Source of the DNA: Fuerstiella marisgermanici
Lineage (GTDB): Bacteria; Planctomycetota; Planctomycetia; Planctomycetales; Planctomycetaceae
NCBI RefSeq assembly: GCF_001983935.1
Contig: NZ_CP017641.1
Span: 8,172,001-8,236,000, forward strand
Length of the DNA: 64,000 nucleotides
Direction of reading: 5' to 3'
Made by a program: the position numbers and the translations under genes. Of the stretch, positions 37,689-48,800 are shown in pieces. The notes beneath the pieces were generated by a model. That model was not told where the DNA came from and ran no database searches. It saw nothing but the letters and a program-made list of their open reading frames with translations. Each line of letters starts with the position of its first letter. Position 1 is the stretch's first letter.

Positions 37689-39827
37689 ATGAACAAGATT
37701 CAATATTCAACCCTGCTAATTGTCTTCATCGTTGCTTCGGTCGTTGCCGTAAATTCGGCGCAGGCCGATGAAGCGCCTGCGAAGGAAGCTGAATTTTTGG
37801 CCGTACTTCGATCTGATGTTGCAGATTCGGAAAAGGCGTTGGCCTGTAAGAGCCTGGCGATCTATGGATCGGCGGCGGCCGTGGCCGATCTGGCCAAACT
37901 ATTGCCACACGAACGGCTTTCATCGTGGGCTCGAATCGCCCTGGAAGCCATTCCCGGTTCAGAATCTGACGCTGCACTGCGAACGGCAGCCGGTTCTTTA
38001 AACGGTCGGCTACTGATCGGCATGATCAATTCCATCGGTGTGCGCGGCGACGCTGACGCGGTTGATCTTCTGGCTCAACGATTGAAGGATTCTGACGCTC
38101 AAGTCGCTTCGGCGGCGGCTGTTGCTTTGGGAAAAATCGGAAACGCGGCCGCAACTCTGACCCTGCGAACGGCGTTGGCAGGCGCGCCGGAAGAAGTTCG
38201 ATCTGCTGTTGCCGAAGGTTGCGTGTTGTGTGCTGAGCGGGCGCACAATGCTGGTGAGTTATCGGATGCCGTGGAAATCTTTGACGAAGTGCGCGCTGCC
38301 GATGTGCCGTTGCAGCGAGTTATCGAAGCGACTCGAGGGGCCATTTTGGCTCGACAGCAGGACGGGATTCCTTTGCTGATGGAGACACTGAATTCGGACA
38401 ACAAGAGTCTGTTTCAATTGGCATTGGGGACGGTTCGTGAATTTCCAGGAGCAGAAATCGACAAGGTGCTGGCGAAGTCATTTAGCCAGGCTGCTCCAGC
38501 GCGAGCCGCCTTGATCATTCAGGCGATGTCGGATCGTGTCGACACGGTCGATCTGACTGTTGTTTTGCAGGCTGCAGAAAACGGAAACAACGTTGTACGC
38601 CTGTCTGCCATCGATGCTCTGCAACGCATCGGTGATGATTCGTGCCTGGAATTGCTGCTGAAGATCGCGCTGAATGATGATGAGGAACTGGCGAACGCTG
38701 CGAAGGAGACACTGGCTGTTCTGCCGGGAGAAAGTGTCGACGGGGAAATCGGAGTTAAGCTGCCGACGGCTTCCGGCGAGCGTTACAAGCTGCTACTGCA
38801 GTTGGTGGCTCAGCGTCGAATCGTTTCTGAAGTGGCTGAGGTGGAAAAGGCCCTCGAACATTCTGACGCGTCTGTGCGGCAAGCGGGTTTTGAGGCTTTG
38901 GGCGAAATCGTTTCGCTGCAGAGATTGCCAATTTTGGTTTCGCAGGTCGTCCGTCCGTCACATTCAGAAGACGCGGACGTCGCGGAACTGGCACTAAAGA
39001 CTGCCAGCGTCCGCATGCCTGATCGAGAAGCGTGCGCCAGTGAGCTCGCGAAAGCACTCGGTTCCGCACCGTTGGTTGCGAAAGTGAAATTGCTGGAAAT
39101 CATCAGCAACGTCGGCGGCAAAACGGCGTTGGCAACTTTGGCGTCGACCGCTGTTGATAAAGAGGACGCTATGCAGGACGCCGCCAGTCGACTTCTGGGC
39201 AAATGGAACGGCGTGGAAGCCGCACCTGTTTTGCTGGACCTGTCGAAGAACGCACCGGCCGAAAAGTACCGCGTGCGCGCACTTCGCGGCTACATCGGCC
39301 TCGCTCGGAAGTTTGCAATGCCGGAAAAGCAAAGAGCGAAGATGTGCGAGAACGCGGTGACGGGAACCAATCGAACGTCTGAACGCAAACTCGTTCTTGA
39401 CGTGCTGAAGTTGCATCCGAGTATTGATGGGTTGGAGTTGGCGACCAGAATGAGCCGACAGTTGCCGAGCCTGAAGACTGATGCTTCCGCTGCTGCTTTG
39501 GTGATTGGTCAGAAACTGGAGGCCAAGGGCGTCGATGTGTCTAAGCTGATGAGTGGTGTCGGTTTGGAAAAGGTGAAGCTTGAAATCATCAGTGCGACAT
39601 ATGGGGCCGGAAATCGGCAGAAGGATGTTACTGACGCAATCCGCAAACTTGCGGGAGACCTTCCGCTCATTACGCTGACCCACAAGAGTTACAACGACAG
39701 CTTTGGAGGCGACCCGGCATCTGGCGTGGTGAAGCAGCTGAAGATTGAGTATCGCATGGACGGGAAAAAGGGGACGGCGTCGTTCCCGGAGAACGCTTTG
39801 ATCGTGCTACCTGTGCCGAAATCGTAA
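37689..39827 (+). CDS. Exported HEAT-repeat protein with a DNAJC11-like C-terminal domain
   Basis: The 712-residue protein has a signal peptide cut near AQA-D. Some 560 residues of HEAT/PBS-lyase-like helices follow, for example LKDSDAQVASAAAVALGKIG, NNVVRLSAIDALQRIGDD and HSDASVRQAGFEALGEI. The last 85 residues differ: VKLEIISATYGAG, DVTDAIRKLA, GGDPASGVVKQLKIEYR and FPENALIVLP resemble the DUF3395 domain from the end of the eukaryotic DnaJ homologue DNAJC11, a domain also seen in planctomycetes. It likely scaffolds a periplasmic complex. Confidence 0.85.
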   Translation: MNKIQYSTLLIVFIVASVVAVNSAQADEAPAKEAEFLAVLRSDVADSEKALACKSLAIYGSAAAVADLAKLLPHERLSSWARIALEAIPGSESDAALRTAAGSLNGRLLIGMINSIGVRGDADAVDLLAQRLKDSDAQVASAAAVALGKIGNAAATLTLRTALAGAPEEVRSAVAEGCVLCAERAHNAGELSDAVEIFDEVRAADVPLQRVIEATRGAILARQQDGIPLLMETLNSDNKSLFQLALGTVREFPGAEIDKVLAKSFSQAAPARAALIIQAMSDRVDTVDLTVVLQAAENGNNVVRLSAIDALQRIGDDSCLELLLKIALNDDEELANAAKETLAVLPGESVDGEIGVKLPTASGERYKLLLQLVAQRRIVSEVAEVEKALEHSDASVRQAGFEALGEIVSLQRLPILVSQVVRPSHSEDADVAELALKTASVRMPDREACASELAKALGSAPLVAKVKLLEIISNVGGKTALATLASTAVDKEDAMQDAASRLLGKWNGVEAAPVLLDLSKNAPAEKYRVRALRGYIGLARKFAMPEKQRAKMCENAVTGTNRTSERKLVLDVLKLHPSIDGLELATRMSRQLPSLKTDASAAALVIGQKLEAKGVDVSKLMSGVGLEKVKLEIISATYGAGNRQKDVTDAIRKLAGDLPLITLTHKSYNDSFGGDPASGVVKQLKIEYRMDGKKGTASFPENALIVLPVPKS

Positions 39828-39872
39828 TCGGTTGACGGCGGGCATCATCGTTGGACGCTGTGTCGAACCAGT

Positions 39873-41294
39873 TTACGAAAGAATCTCCTTTACAACGTGT
39901 CCGTGGACATCGGTTAATCGGCGATCGATCCCGCTTTGCCGAAAGGTCAGGCGTTTGTGGTCGATGCCCAATAGATGTAAGACGGTTGCGTGGAAATCGT
40001 AGCAGTACGTTTTACCTTCTTCGGCCTTGTAGCCCCAGTCGTCGCTTTGGCCGTAGCTGGTGCCGGCTTTGATTCCAGCTCCGGCCAGCCATGTGACGAA
40101 GGAGCCGCCGTTGTGGTCTCGCCCGTCACCTCCCTGAGCAAACGGAGTGCGACCAAATTCGGTGGTCCAGATTAGCAGCGTGTCTTCGAATAACCCGCGA
40201 GCTTTCAGATCTCGCAGTAGTGCGGCGATTGGTTGATCGACGGAAGCCGCGATGGGGGGAAGTTCTTTGGGAATGCTGCCGTGATTGTCCCAGTTACCGG
40301 TGGCTCCCTGCGGACCGCTCCACACCTGGACGAAACGAGTTCCTCGCTCCACAAGGCGTCGAGCCAACAGGCAGCGTCGCGCAAAGTCTTCGGTAACCGG
40401 ATTATCGGTGCCGTATGCTTTGTGAGTTTCCGCTGTTTCTTTGTTCGTGTCGAAAGCTTCCGGCGCAGACAACTGCAGCTTTGCGGCAAGTTCATAAGAT
40501 CGAATGCGCGATTCCAGCTGAGAATCATCGGGGTTGATCGCAGCGTGTTCGGTGTTCAGCTTATTGAGCAGTTCGAACCCCTCAGCGTCAGCTTCGCGAG
40601 TTGCAAATGCGTGTTTTGGATCCGGGAAGAGGTCACGCACTGTCTTATCACCGTTGGCTTGAATGACGGTGCCCTGGTGCACGGCGGGCAGGAAGCCGGA
40701 TGAAAACGGTCCTTTTTGGTTGTACGGCAGCCCCTTCGCATCGGGTAGCACAACGAACGTGGGCAGGTTGTCGGTGAGATTTCCCAGGCCGTATGAAATC
40801 CACGCTCCCATCGATGGAAAGCCGGGCAGCACGAATCCCGAATTCATCATATACGTCGCGGGGCCGTGTACGTTTGTCTTCGATTGCATGGCCATCAAAA
40901 AGGCCATCTCGTCCACGACTTCGGCCTGATGCGGAAACACGCTGCTGACCCATTGGCCGCATTCGCCATGTTGCTTGAACGCAAACGGACTCTTCATAAT
41001 GGCGCCCGCTGGTGCAGTGAAACCTTCGGGCTTTTCTTTGGGGCCGAGTTTCTGCCCGTGCAGGCGTTCCAGTTCGGGTTTGTAGTCAAACGTGTCCATG
41101 GGGCTGGCGCCGCCTGTCATGAACAGTTGAATAATTCGCTTTACCTTGGCCGGGTGATGCAGGCCTCCGTTGAATTCCTGTGTCGGCTGAACACTCTGCG
41201 CTGACACGGCATCCTGAGCAAGCATCTGCGCGGCGGCGAGACCACCGAATCCGCCACCGATGTTCCATAGAAACTGCCGTCGCGGGTGTTGCAT
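39873..41294 (-). CDS. DUF1501 protein (sulfatase-like fold)
   Basis: The 473-residue protein has an N-terminal export motif RRQFLWNIGGGFGGLAAAQML, then the DUF1501 pattern: KRIIQLFMTGGASPMDTFDYKP, HGPATYMMNSGF, LLARRLVERGTRFVQVW, NWDNHGSIP and WTTEFGRTPFAQGGDGRDHNGG. The fold belongs to the alkaline phosphatase/sulfatase superfamily, but the activity is unproven. It starts 39 bases after the DUF1549/DUF1553 cytochrome gene, the standard planctomycete two-gene unit. Confidence 0.95.
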   Translation of the reverse strand: MQHPRRQFLWNIGGGFGGLAAAQMLAQDAVSAQSVQPTQEFNGGLHHPAKVKRIIQLFMTGGASPMDTFDYKPELERLHGQKLGPKEKPEGFTAPAGAIMKSPFAFKQHGECGQWVSSVFPHQAEVVDEMAFLMAMQSKTNVHGPATYMMNSGFVLPGFPSMGAWISYGLGNLTDNLPTFVVLPDAKGLPYNQKGPFSSGFLPAVHQGTVIQANGDKTVRDLFPDPKHAFATREADAEGFELLNKLNTEHAAINPDDSQLESRIRSYELAAKLQLSAPEAFDTNKETAETHKAYGTDNPVTEDFARRCLLARRLVERGTRFVQVWSGPQGATGNWDNHGSIPKELPPIAASVDQPIAALLRDLKARGLFEDTLLIWTTEFGRTPFAQGGDGRDHNGGSFVTWLAGAGIKAGTSYGQSDDWGYKAEEGKTYCYDFHATVLHLLGIDHKRLTFRQSGIDRRLTDVHGHVVKEILS

Positions 41295-41333
41295 GGTGTT
41301 CGGGCATTCGTTGCTGAAGAGCGGAGATGGAGA

Positions 41334-44300
41334 TCAATCCACAAACATGAACTCGTTACTGTTGAACAGAAGCCGACACGTGGCGGCGAGTCCGTGCTTG
41401 TTTGTGTATGTGAGTAACATTTCGCGTTCACCTGATCGAGGCTCTCGCAGGTAGACCAACCGGCACGCCTCGCGAATTTGATCGCGACTCGTTGAAAATT
41501 TCGCTGATAGTTTATTTGCCAACACTTCACTGTGGTGGAGTACGAAATCGTTGTTAAACGTGGCCAACGCTTGCAGGGCTGAAACAGAATGGCTGCGTTT
41601 CGGGGCAAGAAGGCCAAGGTCCGGAAAATCGAGTGACTCCATAAACGGATCCGCGATGCCTCGCCAGACAACGCGGTAAATATTGCGTCGAGCAGCCACC
41701 TCAGACGTCCAGTCAAAGGCGTCATAGTCCAGTTCCGGGGTGGCCTGAGCTCCTTTCGACTGCGTGAATTGCTGAATTCCGGGGCCGTACATCGTTAAAT
41801 CGATACGCCCGGAAATCTGCAGCACTGCATCGCGAAACGATTCAGCGTCCAGGGAATGTCGATTCATTCGCCAGAGCAATCGATTGTTTGGATCGCGGTG
41901 TCCTGCCTTTTCATGTAACTGGCAACTCCGCTGATAGGTCTGCGACGTCATGATTAAACGATGCAGTTCTTTCACAGAACCGTTAGCGTCATCGCGAAAC
42001 CACACCGCGAGCCAGTCAAGAAGTTGCGGGTGAGACGGTTCGCCGCCCATGCGTCCGAAGTCGTTGAGCGTGTCGCAGATGCCGCGACCGAAGTGTTTCG
42101 CCCACACGCGATTCACGACGCTTCGCCGCGTTAACGGATTTTCGCGAGCTGCCAGCCAGTCGGCCAATGCCGCTCGCCGAAACGATTCGTTTTGAGCGTC
42201 GGACAGCTCGAACCGGCCCGGCAGCGTTGGGATGGCCGACAGAGAGCCCGGCGAAGCGACCTCTCCCGGCTGGTCAATGCTTCCTCGATTCAGCACGCGG
42301 ACCACTTGGGGAGTCATCGGCTGTGTGAGTTTCGTTGATCGGGAATACCACGGCGAAGCCGCATAGACGGATGATTGTGGCGGCAGTGCCTTCAGCCTTT
42401 GTTCAGCAACCGACTTCACTGCAAAAGACAGCACCGCGTTGTGTTGTTCGGGAGTCCGTTCGGATTTTGGGACCTTCATCGCTGCGGCAACGGCTTGGGG
42501 TACAACTTTCGCGGCAGCTCCGTCCGCATCGGTCGCATACATTCGGCAGCGACCAATCAGGTGGGATCCTCCGTGCAGTTGCTTTAACACCACGGTAACC
42601 TGACTGTCCGCTTTCAGCTTTGCTGCCTCTTCGAGCTCAAACACGGCGTGATGAGCTTCGCCCACTTTCGGATAAATTCCCCATGCGGTCTTCACGTTGG
42701 AATCCAGCGAATGGTCGATCGTCCAGCCTTCCTGGTCCCAATCGGCCACCGCACTGCGAATGTTCAGTCGGCGCGATTCGTTGTCGTTCAGATAGATTTC
42801 CACTTCGTTCAAATGAAGATTGCCATTGTCACAACGGCCCGGACCTTTTGCCGGAAGACTTTCGTCGGGCAGGACTTCAAGGCGAAGGGCCGTTAGAGAA
42901 TTTAAAGCCAGCGGTGCGCTGATGGTATACGTGTCGGTATCCGGTCGATGACCAGTTGCCAGCAGTGAATCATCATCAAGGCGTTTTAATGTGGCGCCAC
43001 CTGACGATACAAACACAGTGGGGCAAAGCGTCGTCCACAAGGCGGGTTGTTCGGCAGCAGATGCTTCCCAGCTTTTCGCGAGGTTTGCAATTTCTTTGGA
43101 CTTGTCGTTGGATAGCTCACCTCGATCGGCCCGATCGATCAACGCGGTCCAGTGTTGACGTTGGGCTGCGATTTCCGGGGAAGCGTCAAATTCGATGTCG
43201 CCTTTGCCGATGCCAGCAAATACCGCCTGCAGCGAGTAATAGTCTTCCTGGGTGATCGGATCGAACTTGTGATCGTGACAGCGTGCGCAATTGGCTGTCG
43301 TGCTGGCGAATGCGGCCATCGTTTGGGTCACCATGTCGTCGCGGTCGAGATAGTCGAACGTCACAGGTGCCGTGCTGGCGCGGCTGAGTTCCAGCGGCCC
43401 GGCTGCAATGAATCCCAACGCCGGAGTGAGATTGGTTTGTTTCGGAAAGAAGTGATCCGCGGCAAGTTGTTCACGAATAAAACGGGGCCACGGTGTGTCA
43501 TGGTTGAAGCTGTCAATGACATAGTCGCGATAGCGCCAGGCGTTCGGCCGAAACACATCGTGTTCGCAGCCGTGTGTGTCGGCGAAGTGAACGGTGTCCA
43601 GCCAGTGGCGAGCCCACCGTTCCCCGTACCGTGGTGAATTCAAAAGGCCGTCGATGATTTTTTCCCATGCTCCAGGGGCCGCATCATCGGCAAACGCTTT
43701 AACATTGTCTGGTGTCGGCGGCAATCCGTGTAGATCGAAGTAGGCGCGACGGATGAGCGTTCGACGATCTGCAGGATTCGTTGGAGTCAGTTCCGCTGAT
43801 TGCAGCTTGTGCTGCACAAACGCGTCGATGGGGTTTCCCGGTTTGTTTTGGCCATTCAGTGACGGGACTTCCGGACGAACCAACGGACGCAATGACCACC
43901 AATCGAGTGGGGCGCCGGGCGATTTACCTGGCGTCACCGGCTTGCGAGGATCGACGGCCCCTCGTTTGACCCATTCGACCAACAGTGCGACGGTTTCCTG
44001 CGACAGCCTTTCACCGGGAGGCATCTGTAACTCTTCACTGTCGCGACGCACCGCCTGGATCAGCAGACTTTCGTCCGGCTTCTTCGGAACAATAGCCGGC
44101 CCGTGGTCGCCTCCCGTTGTCCAACCGTTCCGGGAATCCAGCGTCAGGCCACCGCTCATGCTATCGGATTCATGAGAATGGCATTCGAAGCAATACCGTT
44201 TCAAAATCGGTTCAATCTTTTCCGTGAAGAAAAGATTGCCCGCCGTGGTCGTCGCAGCCTCCTGTGCAGGCGAGTTTCGGCTCAGCAGCAGCAGTGAAAA

Positions 44301-44339
44301 TGCGGCTATGCAGAAAAGGATTCGGCAGGATGGACTCAC
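41334..44339 (-). CDS. DUF1549/DUF1553 cytochrome c-like protein
   Basis: This 1,001-residue protein has a signal peptide, an N-terminal planctomycete cytochrome c domain with CFECH at residues 50-54, then DUF1549 (AFVQHKLQSAELTPTNPADR and the RRAYFDLHGLPPTP motif), a middle beta insert with discoidin-like features (430-600) and C-terminal DUF1553 (RRSVVNRVWAKHFGRGIC, DFGRMGGEPSHPQLLDWLA). It is presumed to be a periplasmic electron-transfer protein working with the DUF1501 partner in breakdown of complex carbohydrates. Confidence 0.95.
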   Translation of the reverse strand: MSPSCRILFCIAAFSLLLLSRNSPAQEAATTTAGNLFFTEKIEPILKRYCFECHSHESDSMSGGLTLDSRNGWTTGGDHGPAIVPKKPDESLLIQAVRRDSEELQMPPGERLSQETVALLVEWVKRGAVDPRKPVTPGKSPGAPLDWWSLRPLVRPEVPSLNGQNKPGNPIDAFVQHKLQSAELTPTNPADRRTLIRRAYFDLHGLPPTPDNVKAFADDAAPGAWEKIIDGLLNSPRYGERWARHWLDTVHFADTHGCEHDVFRPNAWRYRDYVIDSFNHDTPWPRFIREQLAADHFFPKQTNLTPALGFIAAGPLELSRASTAPVTFDYLDRDDMVTQTMAAFASTTANCARCHDHKFDPITQEDYYSLQAVFAGIGKGDIEFDASPEIAAQRQHWTALIDRADRGELSNDKSKEIANLAKSWEASAAEQPALWTTLCPTVFVSSGGATLKRLDDDSLLATGHRPDTDTYTISAPLALNSLTALRLEVLPDESLPAKGPGRCDNGNLHLNEVEIYLNDNESRRLNIRSAVADWDQEGWTIDHSLDSNVKTAWGIYPKVGEAHHAVFELEEAAKLKADSQVTVVLKQLHGGSHLIGRCRMYATDADGAAAKVVPQAVAAAMKVPKSERTPEQHNAVLSFAVKSVAEQRLKALPPQSSVYAASPWYSRSTKLTQPMTPQVVRVLNRGSIDQPGEVASPGSLSAIPTLPGRFELSDAQNESFRRAALADWLAARENPLTRRSVVNRVWAKHFGRGICDTLNDFGRMGGEPSHPQLLDWLAVWFRDDANGSVKELHRLIMTSQTYQRSCQLHEKAGHRDPNNRLLWRMNRHSLDAESFRDAVLQISGRIDLTMYGPGIQQFTQSKGAQATPELDYDAFDWTSEVAARRNIYRVVWRGIADPFMESLDFPDLGLLAPKRSHSVSALQALATFNNDFVLHHSEVLANKLSAKFSTSRDQIREACRLVYLREPRSGEREMLLTYTNKHGLAATCRLLFNSNEFMFVD

Positions 44340-44512
44340 AGCATTTCCACCGTCTTGAAGAAGCGTATTACAGTTCGGGCACGCAGGTTTTGTCAGGCGT
44401 TTCTAATTGAATACCCACAGGCCATGCTAAACATACTTGTTGTCGCCGGGGCAGGCATAATCTCACTGGTCGTTCGGCATCGCTGTTTCGTGTGAAAGAT
44501 TCCGCGCTGCGG

Positions 44513-45688
44513 CTAGAGCAGGCTCAGCGCGTTTTCGCGTTGTACGAGTGGGAAGTAGACCGTTTTGCCTCCTTGCCGGTGAGATTCGAAAACGCCGCAG
44601 ATCATTTCGACGGTGACAGCACCGGCATGGGCGTCGCAAAGTGGTGCGCGGTTGTTGTCGCAGGCGTCGATGAGGTCTCGCACGGCGAGGACATGGTTGT
44701 GTACGCTGGCAATGACGTCTTTTTGGTTCTCTGGCAATCCAACGGCGGCCGTTGAAATCGGAATCCACGGGCGAGGCTCAGCGGTTGGCTGGTACGGATT
44801 TCCGGGGGTGAAGTGGGCCACGGGATCTCGATCGATGTGAATGGTCACGGTGCCTTTGCTGCCGATGAGTTGCATGCAGTAGGCGTTTCCTTCTGTTCCG
44901 TCGTTGGCGATGGAATCGTAGTAGGCGACGATGCCTTTCTGCGTTTCGTAGCGAGCGTGCACTTCGTTTGCAGCCAGCAGTCCAAGCCCTTCTGCTCCCG
45001 GCTTGACGTCCTCCGCCGTGATGCGACGACCACCCTGAAGCATGATCGCAGAACATGATTTCGGTGCGCCAGCGAAATAGTGGATCAGGTTGACAATGTG
45101 ACTGCCAAGCACCCACAGATCTTCGCCCCCGCCACGACGGTCGCCTTTGCCGCGTCCGCGAATCTGCAGCAGTTTTCCCAATTCGCCATCTGCAATTAGT
45201 TTGTCGATCTGAGCCAACGTCGGGTGATAGCGGTTTCGGTGCGCCACTGCGATCGTCGCGCCGTGCTTCTTACAAGCCGCAATCAGAGCGTCTGCTTCTG
45301 CGGGCGTGCGACAGAATGGCTTTTCGATGTAGAGCCCTTTTACGCCCGCTTCAATTGCAGCCAACGCCATATCATGATGCTGATCTGCGTGACGCGGGCA
45401 CACGGAAACAAATTCGGGCCGCGTTTCCGACAGCATCTTTCGATAGTCTGTATATCCCCGATCGATGCCCAGCTTTTTCAGTTCGTTTGCGAGGCCCGAT
45501 TCATTGCCGTCAGCAACCGCGACGATTTCTGTGTTCGCGATCTTCTGCCAGACGGTGTCGAGTCCATGCCCATAGTTGCCTCGCCCCGTGTGTCCAATCA
45601 CGGCGACGCGACGCTTCGGCTGGGGACTTTGAGCAAATCCTGATGCAACGGTTGCAGAAGATGCGATAAGGAAGGAACGGCGTTTCAT
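44513..45688 (-). CDS. Exported Gfo/Idh/MocA family oxidoreductase
   Basis: The protein has 391 residues from the ATG at 45688 (MKRRSFLIASSATVASG, a Tat-like signal); a longer start at 45742 is less likely. The Rossmann part has VAVIGHTGRGNYGHG, VAVADGNESG, VSVCPRHADQHH and IEKPFCRTPAEA (EKP motif). The substrate domain has GSHIVNLIHYFAG and ISTAAVGLPENQKD. It probably acts on a sugar or cyclitol in the periplasm. It is transcribed in the same direction as, but 206 bases from, the SGNH fusion gene. Confidence 0.9.
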   Translation of the reverse strand: MKRRSFLIASSATVASGFAQSPQPKRRVAVIGHTGRGNYGHGLDTVWQKIANTEIVAVADGNESGLANELKKLGIDRGYTDYRKMLSETRPEFVSVCPRHADQHHDMALAAIEAGVKGLYIEKPFCRTPAEADALIAACKKHGATIAVAHRNRYHPTLAQIDKLIADGELGKLLQIRGRGKGDRRGGGEDLWVLGSHIVNLIHYFAGAPKSCSAIMLQGGRRITAEDVKPGAEGLGLLAANEVHARYETQKGIVAYYDSIANDGTEGNAYCMQLIGSKGTVTIHIDRDPVAHFTPGNPYQPTAEPRPWIPISTAAVGLPENQKDVIASVHNHVLAVRDLIDACDNNRAPLCDAHAGAVTVEMICGVFESHRQGGKTVYFPLVQRENALSLL

Positions 45689-45894
45689 AACAACGAAGCC
45701 TGCTGATGCGGCCGCAGACGTGAGACGCGGCTGAAAGGTCAACTATTGCTCAACGTGAATTATGCATGCTAACGCGACCAGCGTGAATCTTCTATTCAGC
45801 AGACCATGTGGTGACGGTTGTTGCTGGCGGTGTCCCGGTTGCAGTTGTGTGCGACTGATTCGCAAGGCATTTTTGGAAGAGCGTCTTGCAAAGA

Positions 45895-48800
45895 TCAGAA
45901 ACCGGTGTTTGGATACCAGCGGCTATAGTGGTTGTTGCCAAGACGCGTTAGAGGAGTGGTGACGGGCTTGTACAGAAGTGATCCATCGCGGACCTTCTGG
46001 CGATGCCCCAGTTTGGACACCAGGGGCCAATAGGGATTCTTGCCACTTTGCCATTCGACGAATTGGTTAGGGTCCCACACGGCAATACCGTCCGCTCCGT
46101 CGTCATAGTTGGTGGCGACTTTGCTCAGCAAGTCTGACGCACTCTTCATTTTCCACCCGACATAAAACGGATAGATCGTCACGTCGGTGCCTTCAGTGAT
46201 GCGAGCGTAGTAGGCCGTGTCGCCTGATTTCGTTTTTAGTCCGCTGGTGTAGTAGGCAAACCAGGCGATGCCGATCTGGTCGATCAGCTTTTCTTCAATC
46301 CACTTTTCCACATCGATCCCGAATTTTCGATTGTCTGCAGCCGTCGCAAACGTTGTTACCGCCAGCTTCAATCGAAGGCCCGCTCTGCCCTGCTTTTCTG
46401 CCGTTTCGTCCAGCAACTTACGAATCTTTCGCATGAAGCCGGTCACAATTTCCGCCCTCATTTCGAAAACCCTTGGATCGTCTTCCGCAAGTTTCCGCGG
46501 GTCTTCGCCAAATTTTTGGATGAATCGTTTACAGAATGGTTCCTCCCACAGAATCATTGGCATGCCTCGGTGGAACATGAACCCTGCTCCATCCGGTTCG
46601 CGCTGCAGCACTTCGCGGTAGACGTCCAGTAGGTGATCCTGAACTTCTTCTGCGGCGTAGCTCATGTGCATCGTGGGCGTTCCGTCGTGATCGACACAAC
46701 GCCATTCCGGGTGAGCCTCGTAGAATTCGCTCATGAAGAACTCTTCCCACGGCGGCGCGCCCTTCCAGCCAGCAGCTCGCAAGCAGACAAGAATTTCCGC
46801 GTCCTGCGCGTGAGCCTCTTCGACCGCAACTTTCAGCGGATCAATACCCTGCTGCAGCAAGTGCCGGACGGACTCGACGTATTCGCGATCTACGGATCGT
46901 GGGAAGGTGTCGAGGTGGCCTCCCATCAGATTTCCAACTTTGGTGGGATGATGCACAAGGTCCGCTCCACCGACCTGAAACCACCACGTCTTGAAGTCGC
47001 TGTCGCGGTAGCCAGAAAACGTCGCCGCAAGGTCCGCTCGGTTTTGCGGCCGAAACGGGTGGATCCATGTGAATCCGTCGAACGTTGCAACCGAGGTTTT
47101 TGTCGCTGTTTGTTGACGGTCTGCCAGCACTTCGGCGACTTCTGATTCGGTAAGCGGGACTGTCTTTACATAGTGAATTCGCGCTGGCATTTCGTAGACC
47201 GTCGAAAAGTGCAGATCGTTCCCTGTTAAGTCTGCCACACCCAGAAAAATTTCTTCCAGCACGTCCCGCCGCCTCGATCCCAGGTCAAGCCGGTTGCTGA
47301 GACGCGTGTAGGCGGGATCGTTTGTGAGTTTCACTTCAACATTGTTTTTGTCCGGCCGGACCAGATCCGTGATGGTGCTAAGTCCAACGTAGACGGCGTG
47401 CCAGCCCTGCTTGCCAAGCTTCAGTGTCAGGTCGGGAGCCGACGATTCCCGGCCGACGGAAACACACTTCCCGGAGAAGTCTGCGGTTTCGTATTCGAAT
47501 ACTTTCCACTTCGCATGCTCACGACGCTTCGACAGACCGTCTGCAGGCGTGCAAGCAGTCATGTCCGTCATTAGTTCCGCCTTTGCGGCGTTCTGCCACT
47601 GAGATGAGTGCGCAAACGGAATCTGTTCATTCAGTGGCCGGCTGACGGTTTCGCTACTTACCTGGAAGCCAGCGAAACTGAAATCCGGTTCCTGCGGATG
47701 CATGACTCCACCGACGACGAAATATCCAGAACCCGAATGTTCGACGACGAGTTTGTGGATCACGGATTGTGGTTTTCCGTTAAGCAACGCCCTGCAATCG
47801 ACTTCGGATTCAATTCCACGACTGTTCGGATTCGGCACGGCACTTCCGGACGCCAGTGTCTTGCCTGAAATGTCGTGAAGGCTGTACCGGACATTTCCGC
47901 CTTTCAACGACGTCCCGGTGATGCGAAAGGCGACACTCGAAACAGTGGCAGCGCGTCTCGTGTTTGTAGGGGCGACGAACCGAAAGATAAGCTTGTCAGC
48001 CCGAGGATCTGCGCAATCGACCTGCGAACTTGGATCGTAGAAGCCCACGGTGTCGGAGGAACTTTCGATCAGCAGACCGACGGGATCAGGCAGCGGCGCA
48101 ACAGTGGTGTTTGCAGCCGTTGGCTTTGTGAAGCCTGTAAATGGTACATCAAATGTGCCGACCCAGGCCTGGACTGGTTCGGTGTGTTGAGGCGGTGGAT
48201 TAGACACGTAGTCTTCAAAACGTACAGTCGTCGCACCGGTCATCGGTTGGCGAATGCTGGAGTCTGCCGGGTTATCAAGGACTCTAATTTCGACGGCAGA
48301 TTTGCTCACGCGACTATTCAGTGCTTTCAGCTTCTGCAGTTGAGTGATCAACTGGTCCGCGACGATGCGATGGCCATGCTTGTTGGGATGAATGCCATCC
48401 AGCAGAAGGTCGTCGATGCTGTTCCCATCAGTTTCGCCGTAGTGTTCGAAGCTGCGATAAATGTCGATCAAAGGCACCATCTCAGCTTTGGCCAGGTGCC
48501 TGACTGCTTCGGCGTATTCCTGCAACTTAACGTTGAATCCGTTGGGTTCGTCGGCAAGGTAAGGTGGCTTCCCATACATCTCTCGCATCTTTGGCGTCCA
48601 CCGCAGCGGGTTCGGTGTCATGAGAACGACCTGCACTTTGCGAGCTTTGAGTGTGCCGACAAAGTGACGCAGGTTTTTGACGTAGCGGTCCATCGGCACA
48701 CGCGGCGTTGTCGCGGGAGGATCTTTCCAAACGTCTACAGCAGCATCGTTAATGCCGAATTGAATGACGACGATGTCTGGGTTGTGGTCAAGCACATCCG

